Shown piece by piece: positions 8,655 through 15,528 of a stretch of DNA of 28,055 nt; the stretch's first letter is position 1; each line of letters begins with the position of its first letter. The stretch is from positions 1 to 28,055 of the forward strand of contig CAKPHZ010000017.1 in assembly GCA_934162265.1 (NCBI GenBank), in the 5' to 3' direction. The notes beneath the pieces are model-generated. The model was not told the origin of the DNA and did no database searches. It was given only the letters and a program-made list of their open reading frames with translations. This DNA is from an uncultured Bacilli bacterium (GTDB lineage Bacteria; Bacillota_I; Bacilli_A; RF39; UBA660). The translations under genes and the position numbers were made by a program.

Positions 8655-8731
8655 TTCGTTTAAGAATTTGATTCGTGTAATGGAAAAACTCTCTTAAAAT
8701 TGTGGAAAAATTACACGAATTCTTACACGAA
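8655..8731. repeat. Four-copy TTCGTGTAA motif forming a long inverted repeat in the uvrB leader
   Basis: The motif TTCGTKTAA occurs twice in the left arm (8655-8663 and 8672-8680). It recurs twice inverted as TTACACGAA in the right arm (8711-8719 and 8723-8731). The arms pair over about 22 bp with one mismatch and a 5-nt bulge (8667-8671), leaving a 28-nt loop at 8682-8709. No T run follows. The placement between promoter and Shine-Dalgarno suggests an operator array or a leader hairpin. It does not match the Bacillus LexA box. Confidence 0.65.
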
Positions 8732-8768
8732 GCTACTTTCTGATAGTGCGATTTTTGGAGGTGGCCAC

Positions 8769-10715
8769 ATGTTTAAATTGGTATCAAAATATCAGCCAAA
8801 TGGGGATCAACCAGAGGCAATAAAAGAGTTAGTTAGTGGGATTAAAAATGGGCGTAAAGAGCAGGTTTTATTGGGGGCAACGGGGACTGGAAAGACATTT
8901 ACAATTGCTAATGTTATCAATGAGGTTCAGAAGCCAACTTTGGTTCTTGCTCATAACAAAACTTTGGCTGGTCAATTGTATTCCGAGTTGAAGGAATTGT
9001 TTCCAGATAATCGCGTTGAGTACTTTGTTTCATATTATGATTATTATCAGCCAGAAGCTTATGTTCCTAGTACAGATACTTATATTGAAAAGGATAGTTC
9101 AATTAATGATGAAATTGATGAATTGAGGCATAGTGCAACTTCTGGATTATTATCTAGGCGTGATGTTATTGTCGTAGCGTCTGTTTCTTGTATTTATGGG
9201 ATTGGGGAAGTAGAAGATTATAAAAATAAAATACTTACTTTGAATGTTGATGATGAGATAGAAAGAGAAGAAGTATTAAAAAGACTTGTTGACATGTTAT
9301 ATGAAAGAAATGAAATGGATTTTAAGAGGGGAACGTTTCGTTCTAAGGGAGATGTTATTGAGATTATTCCTAGTTATGAAAGAAAAAATGGAATTCGTAT
9401 TGAATTTTTTGGGGATACGATTGATCGGATTTCTTCTTTTGATGTAGTAACTGGTCAGGCTTTAAGTCATAAAAAGTCGATTTCTATTTTTCCAGCTTCT
9501 CACTTTGTTACTGATGAAGAGAAATTAAAGATTTCTATTGAAAGAATTCGTAAAGAATGTGATGAGAGATGTAAGTATTTTAAAGAACATGGTAAATTAA
9601 TTGAAGAACAGAGAATTCGTGAGAGATGTAATTATGATATGGAAATGCTTGAAGAGACTGGTTTTTGTCATGGAATTGAAAATTATTCTAGGCATATTGC
9701 TTTAAGGAAAGAGGGAGAGACGCCTACTTGTTTGATTGATTTTTTTCCTAAGGATTTTTTGATGGTAATTGATGAGTCACATGTTACAATTCCTCAAGTA
9801 AGGGGAATGTATAATGGAGATAGAGCAAGGAAGATGAATTTGGTTGAGTATGGATTTAGATTACCTAGTGCGTTGGATAATCGTCCTTTAAAGTTTGATG
9901 AATTTGAGGAAAAAATTAATCAAGTAATCTATGTTTCTGCTACTCCAGGGGATTATGAAATGGAGCATGTTAAAGGAGAAGTTGTAGAGCAGATTATTCG
10001 TCCAACAGGTCTTTTAGATCCATTAATTGAGGTTAGAGGAACGAAAAATCAAATTGATAATTTGGTAGAAGAGATTGATAAACGTATTTCTCTTAATGAG
10101 AGAGTATTAATTACAACTTTGACGATTCGAATGGCTGAGGAGTTATCTAATTATCTTAAGAATATTGATATTAAGGTAGCTTATTTGCATAGTGAGATAA
10201 AGACTTTACAGCGAATGCAGATTATTCATGATTTACGTGTTGGAAAGTATGATGTTGTGGTTGGTATTAATTTGCTTCGTGAAGGTATTGATATTCCAGA
10301 AGTTAGTTTGATTGCCATTATGGATGCAGATAAGCAAGGTTTTCTTCGTAGTACAAGAAGTTTAATTCAGACGATTGGAAGATGTGCTAGAAATAGTCAT
10401 GGAGAGGTTATTATGTATGCAGATACTATTAGTGATAGTATGCATGAGGCTATTTCTGAAACGGCTAGAAGAAGAAAGATTCAGGAAGAATATAATACTT
10501 CTCATGGCATTGTTCCTAAGACAATTATGAAAGAAATTCGTGATGTTATTTCTAATGAAGAAGAAGTACATGTTGAAGAAAAGAAAATGACGAAAAAAGA
10601 AAAAGAGGAAATGATAGATAATTTGAATAGGGAAATGAGGGTAGCTGCTAAAGAACTTGATTTTGAGCGTGCTATGGAATTGAGAGATATTTTATTTGAG
10701 TTGCAAAGTGAATAA
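8769..10715 (+). CDS. uvrB: UvrABC excinuclease subunit B
   Basis: UvrB is the damage-verifying helicase-like subunit of nucleotide excision repair. It receives DNA from UvrA and recruits UvrC. Walker A is GATGTGKT (residues 36-43). The beta-hairpin region has YYDYYQPEAYVPSTDTYIEK, the DEAD-like box is DESHVTIPQ, and helicase motifs V/VI are present (GINLLREGIDIPE, QTIGRCARN). The C-terminal UVR domain that binds UvrC is present (LNREMRVAAKELDFERAMELRD). Length 648 aa is typical. The start at ATG 8769 follows GGAGGTGG at 8757-8764; an upstream TTG at 8700 lies inside the inverted repeat and is not used. uvrA is not adjacent, as it often is in Firmicutes. Confidence 0.96.
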   Translation: MFKLVSKYQPNGDQPEAIKELVSGIKNGRKEQVLLGATGTGKTFTIANVINEVQKPTLVLAHNKTLAGQLYSELKELFPDNRVEYFVSYYDYYQPEAYVPSTDTYIEKDSSINDEIDELRHSATSGLLSRRDVIVVASVSCIYGIGEVEDYKNKILTLNVDDEIEREEVLKRLVDMLYERNEMDFKRGTFRSKGDVIEIIPSYERKNGIRIEFFGDTIDRISSFDVVTGQALSHKKSISIFPASHFVTDEEKLKISIERIRKECDERCKYFKEHGKLIEEQRIRERCNYDMEMLEETGFCHGIENYSRHIALRKEGETPTCLIDFFPKDFLMVIDESHVTIPQVRGMYNGDRARKMNLVEYGFRLPSALDNRPLKFDEFEEKINQVIYVSATPGDYEMEHVKGEVVEQIIRPTGLLDPLIEVRGTKNQIDNLVEEIDKRISLNERVLITTLTIRMAEELSNYLKNIDIKVAYLHSEIKTLQRMQIIHDLRVGKYDVVVGINLLREGIDIPEVSLIAIMDADKQGFLRSTRSLIQTIGRCARNSHGEVIMYADTISDSMHEAISETARRRKIQEEYNTSHGIVPKTIMKEIRDVISNEEEVHVEEKKMTKKEKEEMIDNLNREMRVAAKELDFERAMELRDILFELQSE

Positions 10716-10730
10716 TATTTTATAAAAAAT

Positions 10731-10762
10731 AAAAAAAGATAATGACAAGTTATCTTTTTTTT
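10731..10762 (+). terminator. uvrB terminator
   Basis: An A7-GATAA arm (10731-10742) pairs with TTATC-T8 (10750-10762) around a 7-nt loop. The loop carries the -35 of the next promoter. Confidence 0.8.
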
Positions 10763-10770
10763 GTTATAAT
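10742..10770 (+). promoter_or_regulatory. Promoter of the tail-anchored protein gene, embedded in the uvrB terminator
   Basis: ATGACA at 10742-10747 and TATAAT at 10765-10770 are 17 nt apart. The terminator loop supplies the -35 and its T tract is the spacer. Confidence 0.6.
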
Positions 10771-10809
10771 TGCTTTAATAATAGTAGATAATAGTAGTGG
10801 GTGGTATGT

Positions 10810-11457
10810 ATGGTACAAAGAATGATTTTAAAAACACAAGATAAGTGTATTTATGAAATAGAGGAAAAGAATTTAAAATTTTATTTATTGATTCCTAATA
10901 CAAAGAAAGTTTTTTTGACGATATGTTTGATGGAGAATCCTACAGATGTATCAATTCAAAAAATTATTCAAGAACCAAATAAGGTATTAGTTATACCTAT
11001 GGTGGAAAGTAATATTTTATCTTCTGTTTCATTAAATCAAGAAGAGGCTTTTCGTTATTTAGATCAATATATTTCGGGATTGATTAATTTGTCACATCAA
11101 ATTTTAGTTTATAATCATATGGAAGTAGAAAATGTTGTTTATTTTAATAGTGCATTGTTTCCTAATTTTGAAAAGTGGTTTATTCAGAAATATCAAGGTA
11201 GGGTTGCTAGTGTGAAGATTAATTATCAATCTAGTGAGAAGATAAGTCCTGTTATTCAAAAACCGGATACGATTGATAATACAATGACTTTAGCTGCTTC
11301 TATTTCTCAAAATCAAGGGACTGATGTTCCTTTAGTCGATGAGGAGAAGGCTCCTGAAGTTCAGGAGAATAGTCATGATTTTGGTTTTGTTTCTTATGTT
11401 TTGTTAGGGGTAATCGTTGCAGTTGTATCATTAGTTTTTCTCTATTTAATCATTTAA
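10810..11457 (+). CDS. Hypothetical tail-anchored membrane protein
   Basis: I do not recognise the family. The 215-aa product has a soluble N-terminal domain of about 150 residues with alternating hydrophobic strands (FYLLIPNTKKVFLTICL, KVLVIPMVESNIL) and a GLINLSHQILVYNH helix. A Ser/Gln/Pro-rich linker follows (about 150-190), then one C-terminal TM segment (YVLLGVIVAVVSLVFLYLII). With no signal peptide, the soluble part should face the cytoplasm. ATG 10810 is chosen over GTG 10801 because GGTGGT sits 4 nt before it. It is a single-gene transcription unit between two terminators. Confidence 0.75.
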   Translation: MVQRMILKTQDKCIYEIEEKNLKFYLLIPNTKKVFLTICLMENPTDVSIQKIIQEPNKVLVIPMVESNILSSVSLNQEEAFRYLDQYISGLINLSHQILVYNHMEVENVVYFNSALFPNFEKWFIQKYQGRVASVKINYQSSEKISPVIQKPDTIDNTMTLAASISQNQGTDVPLVDEEKAPEVQENSHDFGFVSYVLLGVIVAVVSLVFLYLII

Positions 11458-11486
11458 AAAAGCTTATTGTTGAGATAAGCTTTTTA
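11455..11486. terminator. Bidirectional terminator between convergent genes
   Basis: AAAAAGCTTAT and ATAAGCTTTTT pair perfectly around a 7-nt loop (11468-11474). A and T runs on the two sides serve both the + gene ending at 11457 and the - gene ending at 11484. Confidence 0.85.
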
Positions 11487-11738
11487 TTTTATGTACATTG
11501 CAATTGTTGCAACAATTGATCCTACCATTAATATTAACATGATAATAGCAAAAATTCTTGCTCCTAAATTATGGCTGTAAGTATTTTTTTGTTTCTTTTT
11601 CTTAGGAGGATTCTTTTTTTCTTTTTTCTTTTTACTTTCTTCTTTTTTCTTTTTATTTAGATCATATAATTCTTTTTTTGATGGTCCTTGTTTTTCTTCT
11701 ACAATAATTTCTTCTTGTTTCTTTTTCTTTTTACTCAT
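11484..11738 (-). CDS. Lys-rich small membrane protein
   Basis: The 84-aa product has an extremely basic cytoplasmic N-terminus (MSKKKKKQEE, then repeated Lys blocks such as KKKKEESKKKKEKK). One C-terminal TM segment follows (ARIFAIIMLILMVGSIVATIAMYIK). The Lys runs could bind RNA, ribosomes or anionic lipid headgroups; this is inference. The TM pattern recalls short single-span Firmicute proteins (DUF4044 or Prli42-like), but I cannot assign it. ATG at 11738 follows GAGGTGAC with proper spacing. A longer frame back to 11870 would overlap the divergent gene and has no ribosome site. Confidence 0.7.
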   Translation of the reverse strand: MSKKKKKQEEIIVEEKQGPSKKELYDLNKKKKEESKKKKEKKNPPKKKKQKNTYSHNLGARIFAIIMLILMVGSIVATIAMYIK

Positions 11739-11752
11739 GTTTGTCACCTCTT

Positions 11753-11781
11753 TTAACATTATAACGGAAAATAGGTATAAA
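11753..11781 (+). promoter_or_regulatory. Promoter of the spoIIM gene
   Basis: TTAACA at 11753-11758 and TATAAA at 11776-11781 are 17 nt apart, 37 nt before the start. RNA polymerase binding here and at the opposing minus promoter should be mutually exclusive. Confidence 0.5.
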
Positions 11782-11786
11782 TACAA
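11758..11786 (-). promoter_or_regulatory. Promoter of the Lys-rich protein gene
   Basis: Read on the minus strand: TTGTAT at 11786-11781 and TATAAT at 11763-11758, 17 nt apart. It runs face to face with the + promoter at 11753-11781, overlapping it almost completely. Confidence 0.6.
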
Positions 11787-11817
11787 GGGGAAGGTAATAT
11801 ATTTAAGTGGTGATAAG

Positions 11818-12456
11818 ATGAAAAAAGGAACAGGGAAAAAAATACGATTAAGAGAATTAATTTTACCCAATAAAAAATTAAATTATTTTGTTGGAATGAT
11901 AATATTATTAGGAATTTTATCGGGATCTATTTTTTTAATGTTATCTAGTGTAGCAGATAAAAATAATGTGATTAAGCAAATAGAAGTATTTTTTACCAAT
12001 ATTAGTAAGGGGAGTTTAAATTGTGGACTAGCATTTAAGAATAGTATGATTATTAATTATTTATTTGTTTTTGTTATTTGGGTGTTTGGTCTTAGTATGA
12101 TTGGTGTTTTTTTTAATATTTTTATTGCTTATTTAAAGGGATTTTTGGTGGGATTTTCTATTTCTTCACTTTTTTTAACTTATCAATTAAAAGGATTTTT
12201 GGGTGTGCTTTTTTATACTTTTCCTAGTCAAATTTTAAATCTATTTGTTGTTTATCTTTTAACTATTTATAGTTTTATGTTTTCTTCTCATTTGTTTAAG
12301 ATTGTATTATCTAAGAGAGGAAATAATCGTAGTATGTTAAAGAAGTATGGGGTTATTTTAATGTTTTGTATTATTTTGAGTTTTGTTTCTAGTGTTTTGG
12401 AAGTTTATGTTTTTCCTAAAGTATTAAAATTATTTATTTCAATTTATATTTCTTGA
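11818..12456 (+). CDS. spoIIM: SpoIIM/DUF95-family membrane protein
   Basis: SpoIIM is a polytopic membrane protein which, in endospore formers, works with SpoIID and SpoIIP in septal peptidoglycan remodelling during engulfment. Homologues also occur in non-sporulating bacteria, where the role is unclear. The 212-aa protein matches the family's size. It has a TM at about 23-45, an extracytoplasmic loop, then several TM segments (NYLFVFVIWVFGLSMIGVFF, FLVGFSISSLF, YTFPSQILNLFVVYLLTIYSF) and a last TM at the C-terminus. GGTGATAAG directly precedes ATG 11818; the frame open back to 11737 is not used. The next membrane protein gene follows 31 nt later, so the two probably form an operon. Confidence 0.8.
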   Translation: MKKGTGKKIRLRELILPNKKLNYFVGMIILLGILSGSIFLMLSSVADKNNVIKQIEVFFTNISKGSLNCGLAFKNSMIINYLFVFVIWVFGLSMIGVFFNIFIAYLKGFLVGFSISSLFLTYQLKGFLGVLFYTFPSQILNLFVVYLLTIYSFMFSSHLFKIVLSKRGNNRSMLKKYGVILMFCIILSFVSSVLEVYVFPKVLKLFISIYIS

Positions 12457-12487
12457 TTATTTTCTCATACTAGTAGTAGGTGAGATT

Positions 12488-13573
12488 ATGGATACAAAGA
12501 AAATAGAGAGAAATTCTTTTTTTTATCATTTATTTTTATTTTTTTCTTCTTTTACTAGGGGATTAGTAGAGGTTTTTTCTTTGGTTCTTTTATATAAGAA
12601 AGGATATTCAGTAGATGCTCTTTTTTTCTTTTTGTTTCTTTTATATTTTGTAGGTATTTTTGTTAATATTGGTAGTCTTTTATTACCTTATCGTTTAGTA
12701 CTTATCTTTTCTACACTTTTATATGGGGGCAGTTTTTTTTATTTATCTGTGATGAAAAATACTTATTTATCTTTAATTCTTTTTAGTATTCTTTTATCAT
12801 GTAGTAATTATTCTTATCATTCTGTAAGGCATTATTTGGCTTGCTGTATGCTTTCTCGAAAGAATCTTCAAACGAACAGATTAGTTTTGATGATGTATTT
12901 AGGGGTAATCTTTTCTTCTTTAGTGGGAACTTTTTTTGTGAGTAAGTTACCAATTATTTATAGTGGAATCATTGTTTTTCTTCTTTCTTTAGTTTCTATT
13001 ATTCCTGTTTTTTTAGGAAAAATACAAATAGAAGAAAGAAAAAGGGTTAAAATTCCTAGATTAAGTAAGAATAAAATCTTATTTAGTATTTTTGAACAAT
13101 TTAAAGTGATTTTTTTGGAAATACAACCTTTATTCCTTTATCTTTATGTGAAAAAATCTATTTTTTATGTGGGGATATTTCATGTGGTGATTCATCTTTC
13201 TTCTTTATTAGTTGTTTATTTCTTTTCGAAGAAATTAAAAGAAAAGCATTTTTTATGGATTAGTTTTGGGATAGCTTTTGTCTTTTTTTTGAAACTGAAT
13301 CTTAAAAATGAATTTATTTTGTTATTTATTGCTTTGTTAGAGGGAATAGGAGTAAAAATGTATGAAGTATTTAGTTTAAATAATCTTTATGATTTTAAAA
13401 AATTAGATGTTCGATCTTATCTATTGATAGAAGAAGTTATCTTTTTTGGTACGAAATCTATTTTTATGGCAATTATATGTTTATTTCATTTTTCTATTTA
13501 TTGGGTTTTATTGATTTGTATTATTGGGGTTTTGATTAGTGGATTTTTTTTGCAAGAAAAAAAGTATCTTTAA
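12488..13573 (+). CDS. MFS-like polytopic membrane protein
   Basis: The 361-aa product is almost entirely hydrophobic, with about 11-12 predicted TM segments and a central cytoplasmic loop (KIQIEERKRVKIPRLSKN, about 180-197) dividing two halves. This is the layout of the major facilitator superfamily. I see no clear MFS motif A, so the assignment rests on topology. GGTGAG lies 3 nt before ATG 12488. It probably shares a transcript with spoIIM. The last codons form one arm of the terminator for the convergent SDR gene. Substrate unknown. Confidence 0.65.
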   Translation: MDTKKIERNSFFYHLFLFFSSFTRGLVEVFSLVLLYKKGYSVDALFFFLFLLYFVGIFVNIGSLLLPYRLVLIFSTLLYGGSFFYLSVMKNTYLSLILFSILLSCSNYSYHSVRHYLACCMLSRKNLQTNRLVLMMYLGVIFSSLVGTFFVSKLPIIYSGIIVFLLSLVSIIPVFLGKIQIEERKRVKIPRLSKNKILFSIFEQFKVIFLEIQPLFLYLYVKKSIFYVGIFHVVIHLSSLLVVYFFSKKLKEKHFLWISFGIAFVFFLKLNLKNEFILLFIALLEGIGVKMYEVFSLNNLYDFKKLDVRSYLLIEEVIFFGTKSIFMAIICLFHFSIYWVLLICIIGVLISGFFLQEKKYL

Positions 13574-13582
13574 AAGATACTT
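13554..13582 (-). terminator. Terminator of the SDR gene
   Basis: AAGTATC at 13562-13568 pairs with GATACTT at 13576-13582; on the minus strand a run of Ts (the As at 13555-13561) follows. It overlaps the 3' end of the convergent membrane protein gene and the SDR stop codon. Confidence 0.65.
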
Positions 13583-14324
13583 ATGAACGGGCTGCACCAT
13601 CTACTTGAAGAATTTCTCCTGTTGTGTAATTTGCCATATCACTTGCTAAATATAAGAATGCATTTGCAATATCGATTGGTTTGCCAATTCTTCCTAGAGG
13701 AATTGTTTTGATTAATGGTTCAATCACTTCTTTTGGTAAAGCAGATACCATATCGGTTTCTGTAATTCCTGGAGCAACAGCATTTACTCGAATGTTTAAT
13801 GGGGCTAATTCTCTTGCTAAGGATTTTGTTAGTCCGTTGACAGCAAATTTGCTTGCTGGATACATACAACCACTTGGTTGTCCATAAATACTTACCATAG
13901 AGCTTGTGTTTAAGATTACGCCATTTCCTTGCTCTTTCATGTAAGGTACTGCTACTTTAGAACATAAGAATACAGATTTAATATTGATATTAATAATTTT
14001 ATCTAATTCCTCTTCTGTATAATTTGTTAATGGAGTAGCAGAAGAAATTCCTGCATTATTGATTAAAATATCAATATGTCCAAATTTTTCATATACTTTT
14101 TTGAAAGCTTCTGCTATTTCTTTTTCATTATTTAATGCAGGATGTAGTCCTATCACTTCATAATTACTATTTTCTTCTTTTAATTTATTTAGTGCATGAT
14201 TAACGGTTTCTTCTTTAGAACCAAATAATGCTACTTTAGCTCCATTTTGTAAAAATAATCTTACTGTTTCAAAGCCAATTCCTCTAGTACCACCAGTAAT
14301 GATGGCTACTTTGTTTTCTAACAT
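13581..14324 (-). CDS. SDR-family oxidoreductase (FabG/BaiA-like)
   Basis: This classical short-chain dehydrogenase (247 aa) uses NAD(P)H to reduce or oxidise a carbonyl/alcohol. The cofactor loop is TGGTRGIG (10-17) and the NNAG motif is at 89-92. The catalytic tetrad is Asn114, Ser141 or Ser142, Tyr155 and Lys159 (YPASK). PGITETDM follows the active site and the end is GEILQVDGA. FabG (3-oxoacyl-ACP reductase) is the default name, but no fatty-acid genes are nearby. From memory the N-terminal half resembles the bile-acid enzyme BaiA (ITGGTRGIGF, NGAKV, FG). Ser36 replaces the acidic residue BaiA has after FG. GGTGATAAAT precedes ATG 14324. It is transcribed away from the transglutaminase-like gene. 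Confidence 0.85.
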   Translation of the reverse strand: MLENKVAIITGGTRGIGFETVRLFLQNGAKVALFGSKEETVNHALNKLKEENSNYEVIGLHPALNNEKEIAEAFKKVYEKFGHIDILINNAGISSATPLTNYTEEELDKIININIKSVFLCSKVAVPYMKEQGNGVILNTSSMVSIYGQPSGCMYPASKFAVNGLTKSLARELAPLNIRVNAVAPGITETDMVSALPKEVIEPLIKTIPLGRIGKPIDIANAFLYLASDMANYTTGEILQVDGAARS

Positions 14325-14349
14325 ATTTATCACCATACCTTTCTTAATC

Positions 14350-14355
14350 ATTATA
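14350..14355 (-). promoter_or_regulatory. Likely -10 box of the SDR gene
   Basis: TATAAT is read on the minus strand at 14355-14350. The expected -35 position (about 14373-14378) has poor consensus and is overlapped by the palindrome at 14375-14395, consistent with a regulated promoter. Confidence 0.45.
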
Positions 14356-14374
14356 TCTTATTTTTTTATTTAGG

Positions 14375-14395
14375 AAAATACTTCAGAAGTATTTT
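14375..14395. promoter_or_regulatory. Perfect 21-bp palindrome in a divergent intergenic region
   Basis: AAAATACTTC (14375-14384) and GAAGTATTTT (14386-14395) flank a single central A. It sits upstream of the SDR -10 and 20 nt before the -35 of the opposite gene, where a repressor operator could control one or both. It has no T-tract context as a terminator and would end nothing on either strand. Confidence 0.6.
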
Positions 14396-14415
14396 TATGA
14401 AAGAAATGGAAGAAC

Positions 14416-14444
14416 TTGACAACTTTTTTTTAATTGTTTAAAAT
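14416..14444 (+). promoter_or_regulatory. Strong promoter of the transglutaminase-like gene
   Basis: Consensus TTGACA at 14416-14421, 17-nt spacer, TAAAAT at 14439-14444. The transcript should start near 14451, which excludes the in-frame TTG at 14448 as the translation start. Confidence 0.75.
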
Positions 14445-14468
14445 ATTTTGTTGAATTGGAGGAATTAT

Positions 14469-15431
14469 ATGAAAAATAGAAATGATTTTATTTATGATAT
14501 TATTTCTCAAAAGAAATTTGAGCACTTAAAAAAAATGATGCAAGAAGAGCAATTGAGTGTTTTTTTTAAGGATAACTGTATTGTTAAAATGCTTATTGAT
14601 TCTAAGAAAGAATATGAGTATAATTATTATGTTTTTGTTCATTATTATCCTGAAATTTTATCTTCTTATGATAAAGTGATTGAAAATTTTTCTGTTTTAT
14701 CACAACAATTTGGTTTAAGTGATGCACTTGAGACTTCTATTTTGTTTTCTTATTTGTTATGGAATGGTTATTTTTCTTATGGAAGAGATTTGCATTATTG
14801 TGGCATAAATAATTTAAATAGATTTGATTTTTTTGGTTTAGAAGTGATGTCTGGACAAGGCTGCTGTACTCATTTTAGTTATTTGTTAAAAGATTTTTTA
14901 GATGTTTGTGGATATGATAGTGCAGTTTTGTTAAATTATATGAAAAGAATTGATTATTCTTCAATTTATCTTCCTGATATTGATAGAAAAAGGATAATAT
15001 GTGATGAAAAGGAAAATATAAGAGATAAGTTTTTTCGAAAAATATCTACTAAGATGAGTGGAAATCATGCTTTTAATTTGATTAATGATTCGGGTAATTT
15101 ATCTATTTATGATGCAACGAATTTATTATATATTCCTATTTCTGATTGTGTTGGTTATAAGGTTAATGGTCAATTTGCACAGGGAACTTTACATCCTGAT
15201 TTTAGTTATATTTTTAATTTAGAAGAAGGCGCTATTGAAACATTGGATTTATTTCATAATAAAGAAAGAGGAAGTTATTTTGATTTAAAGGAATATGAAA
15301 TGAAAAGTGAAAAATTATTGAAGATGTTTAAGAATAATCAGGATTTACTTTTAGATTCTTATCAAGCTTCTTCTAATGATATTACTGTTGTTTCTGATGG
15401 GATAAAAAAGATAAAAAAATTAGTTCGTTAA
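14469..15431 (+). CDS. Transglutaminase-like (Cys-His-Asp) protein
   Basis: The 320-aa product carries the three signatures of the transglutaminase-like fold in the right order and spacing. They are a GxC nucleophile site in SGQGCCTHFSYLLKDFL (Cys133, with Cys132 next to it), a His in GNHAFNLI (His200) and an Asp in IYDATN (Asp215). Such domains act as thiol proteases, peptide cyclases or acyl transferases; the substrate here is unknown. There is no signal peptide or TM, so it should be cytoplasmic. The N-terminal 90 residues are helical and unassigned, and a C-terminal tail follows the catalytic domain. GGAGG precedes ATG 14469. The adjacent palindrome and divergent SDR gene suggest regulated expression. 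Confidence 0.7.
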   Translation: MKNRNDFIYDIISQKKFEHLKKMMQEEQLSVFFKDNCIVKMLIDSKKEYEYNYYVFVHYYPEILSSYDKVIENFSVLSQQFGLSDALETSILFSYLLWNGYFSYGRDLHYCGINNLNRFDFFGLEVMSGQGCCTHFSYLLKDFLDVCGYDSAVLLNYMKRIDYSSIYLPDIDRKRIICDEKENIRDKFFRKISTKMSGNHAFNLINDSGNLSIYDATNLLYIPISDCVGYKVNGQFAQGTLHPDFSYIFNLEEGAIETLDLFHNKERGSYFDLKEYEMKSEKLLKMFKNNQDLLLDSYQASSNDITVVSDGIKKIKKLVR

Positions 15432-15445
15432 CGTTTAAGAAAAAT

Positions 15446-15475
15446 GATGCTTACTTGTCAAAGTGTCTTTTTTTT
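15446..15475 (+). terminator. Terminator of the transglutaminase-like gene
   Basis: GATGCTT (15446-15452) pairs with AAGTGTC (15461-15467) through two G-T pairs around an 8-nt loop, followed by eight Ts. It overlaps the promoter of the next gene. Confidence 0.6.
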
Positions 15476-15483
15476 GGTATACT
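15455..15483 (+). promoter_or_regulatory. Promoter of the RNase J2-like gene
   Basis: TTGTCA at 15455-15460 and TATACT at 15478-15483 are 17 nt apart; the spacer is the terminator's 3' arm and T tract. Confidence 0.65.
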
Positions 15484-15528
15484 TATTAAGTCTTTGAACT
15501 TGTTAATATACAGAAAGGAGAGATTATT

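Noticed and set aside
8655..8731. LexA (SOS) box
   Set aside because: The repeats lack the CGAAC-4-GTTCG form used by Firmicute LexA.
8700..8768. N-terminal extension of UvrB from TTG 8700
   Set aside because: It runs through the inverted repeat, has no ribosome site, and the family starts at the ATG 8769 preceded by GGAGGTGG.
11739..11870. Longer N-terminus of the Lys-rich protein
   Set aside because: Would overlap the divergent spoIIM gene and its promoter; a good ribosome site marks ATG 11738.
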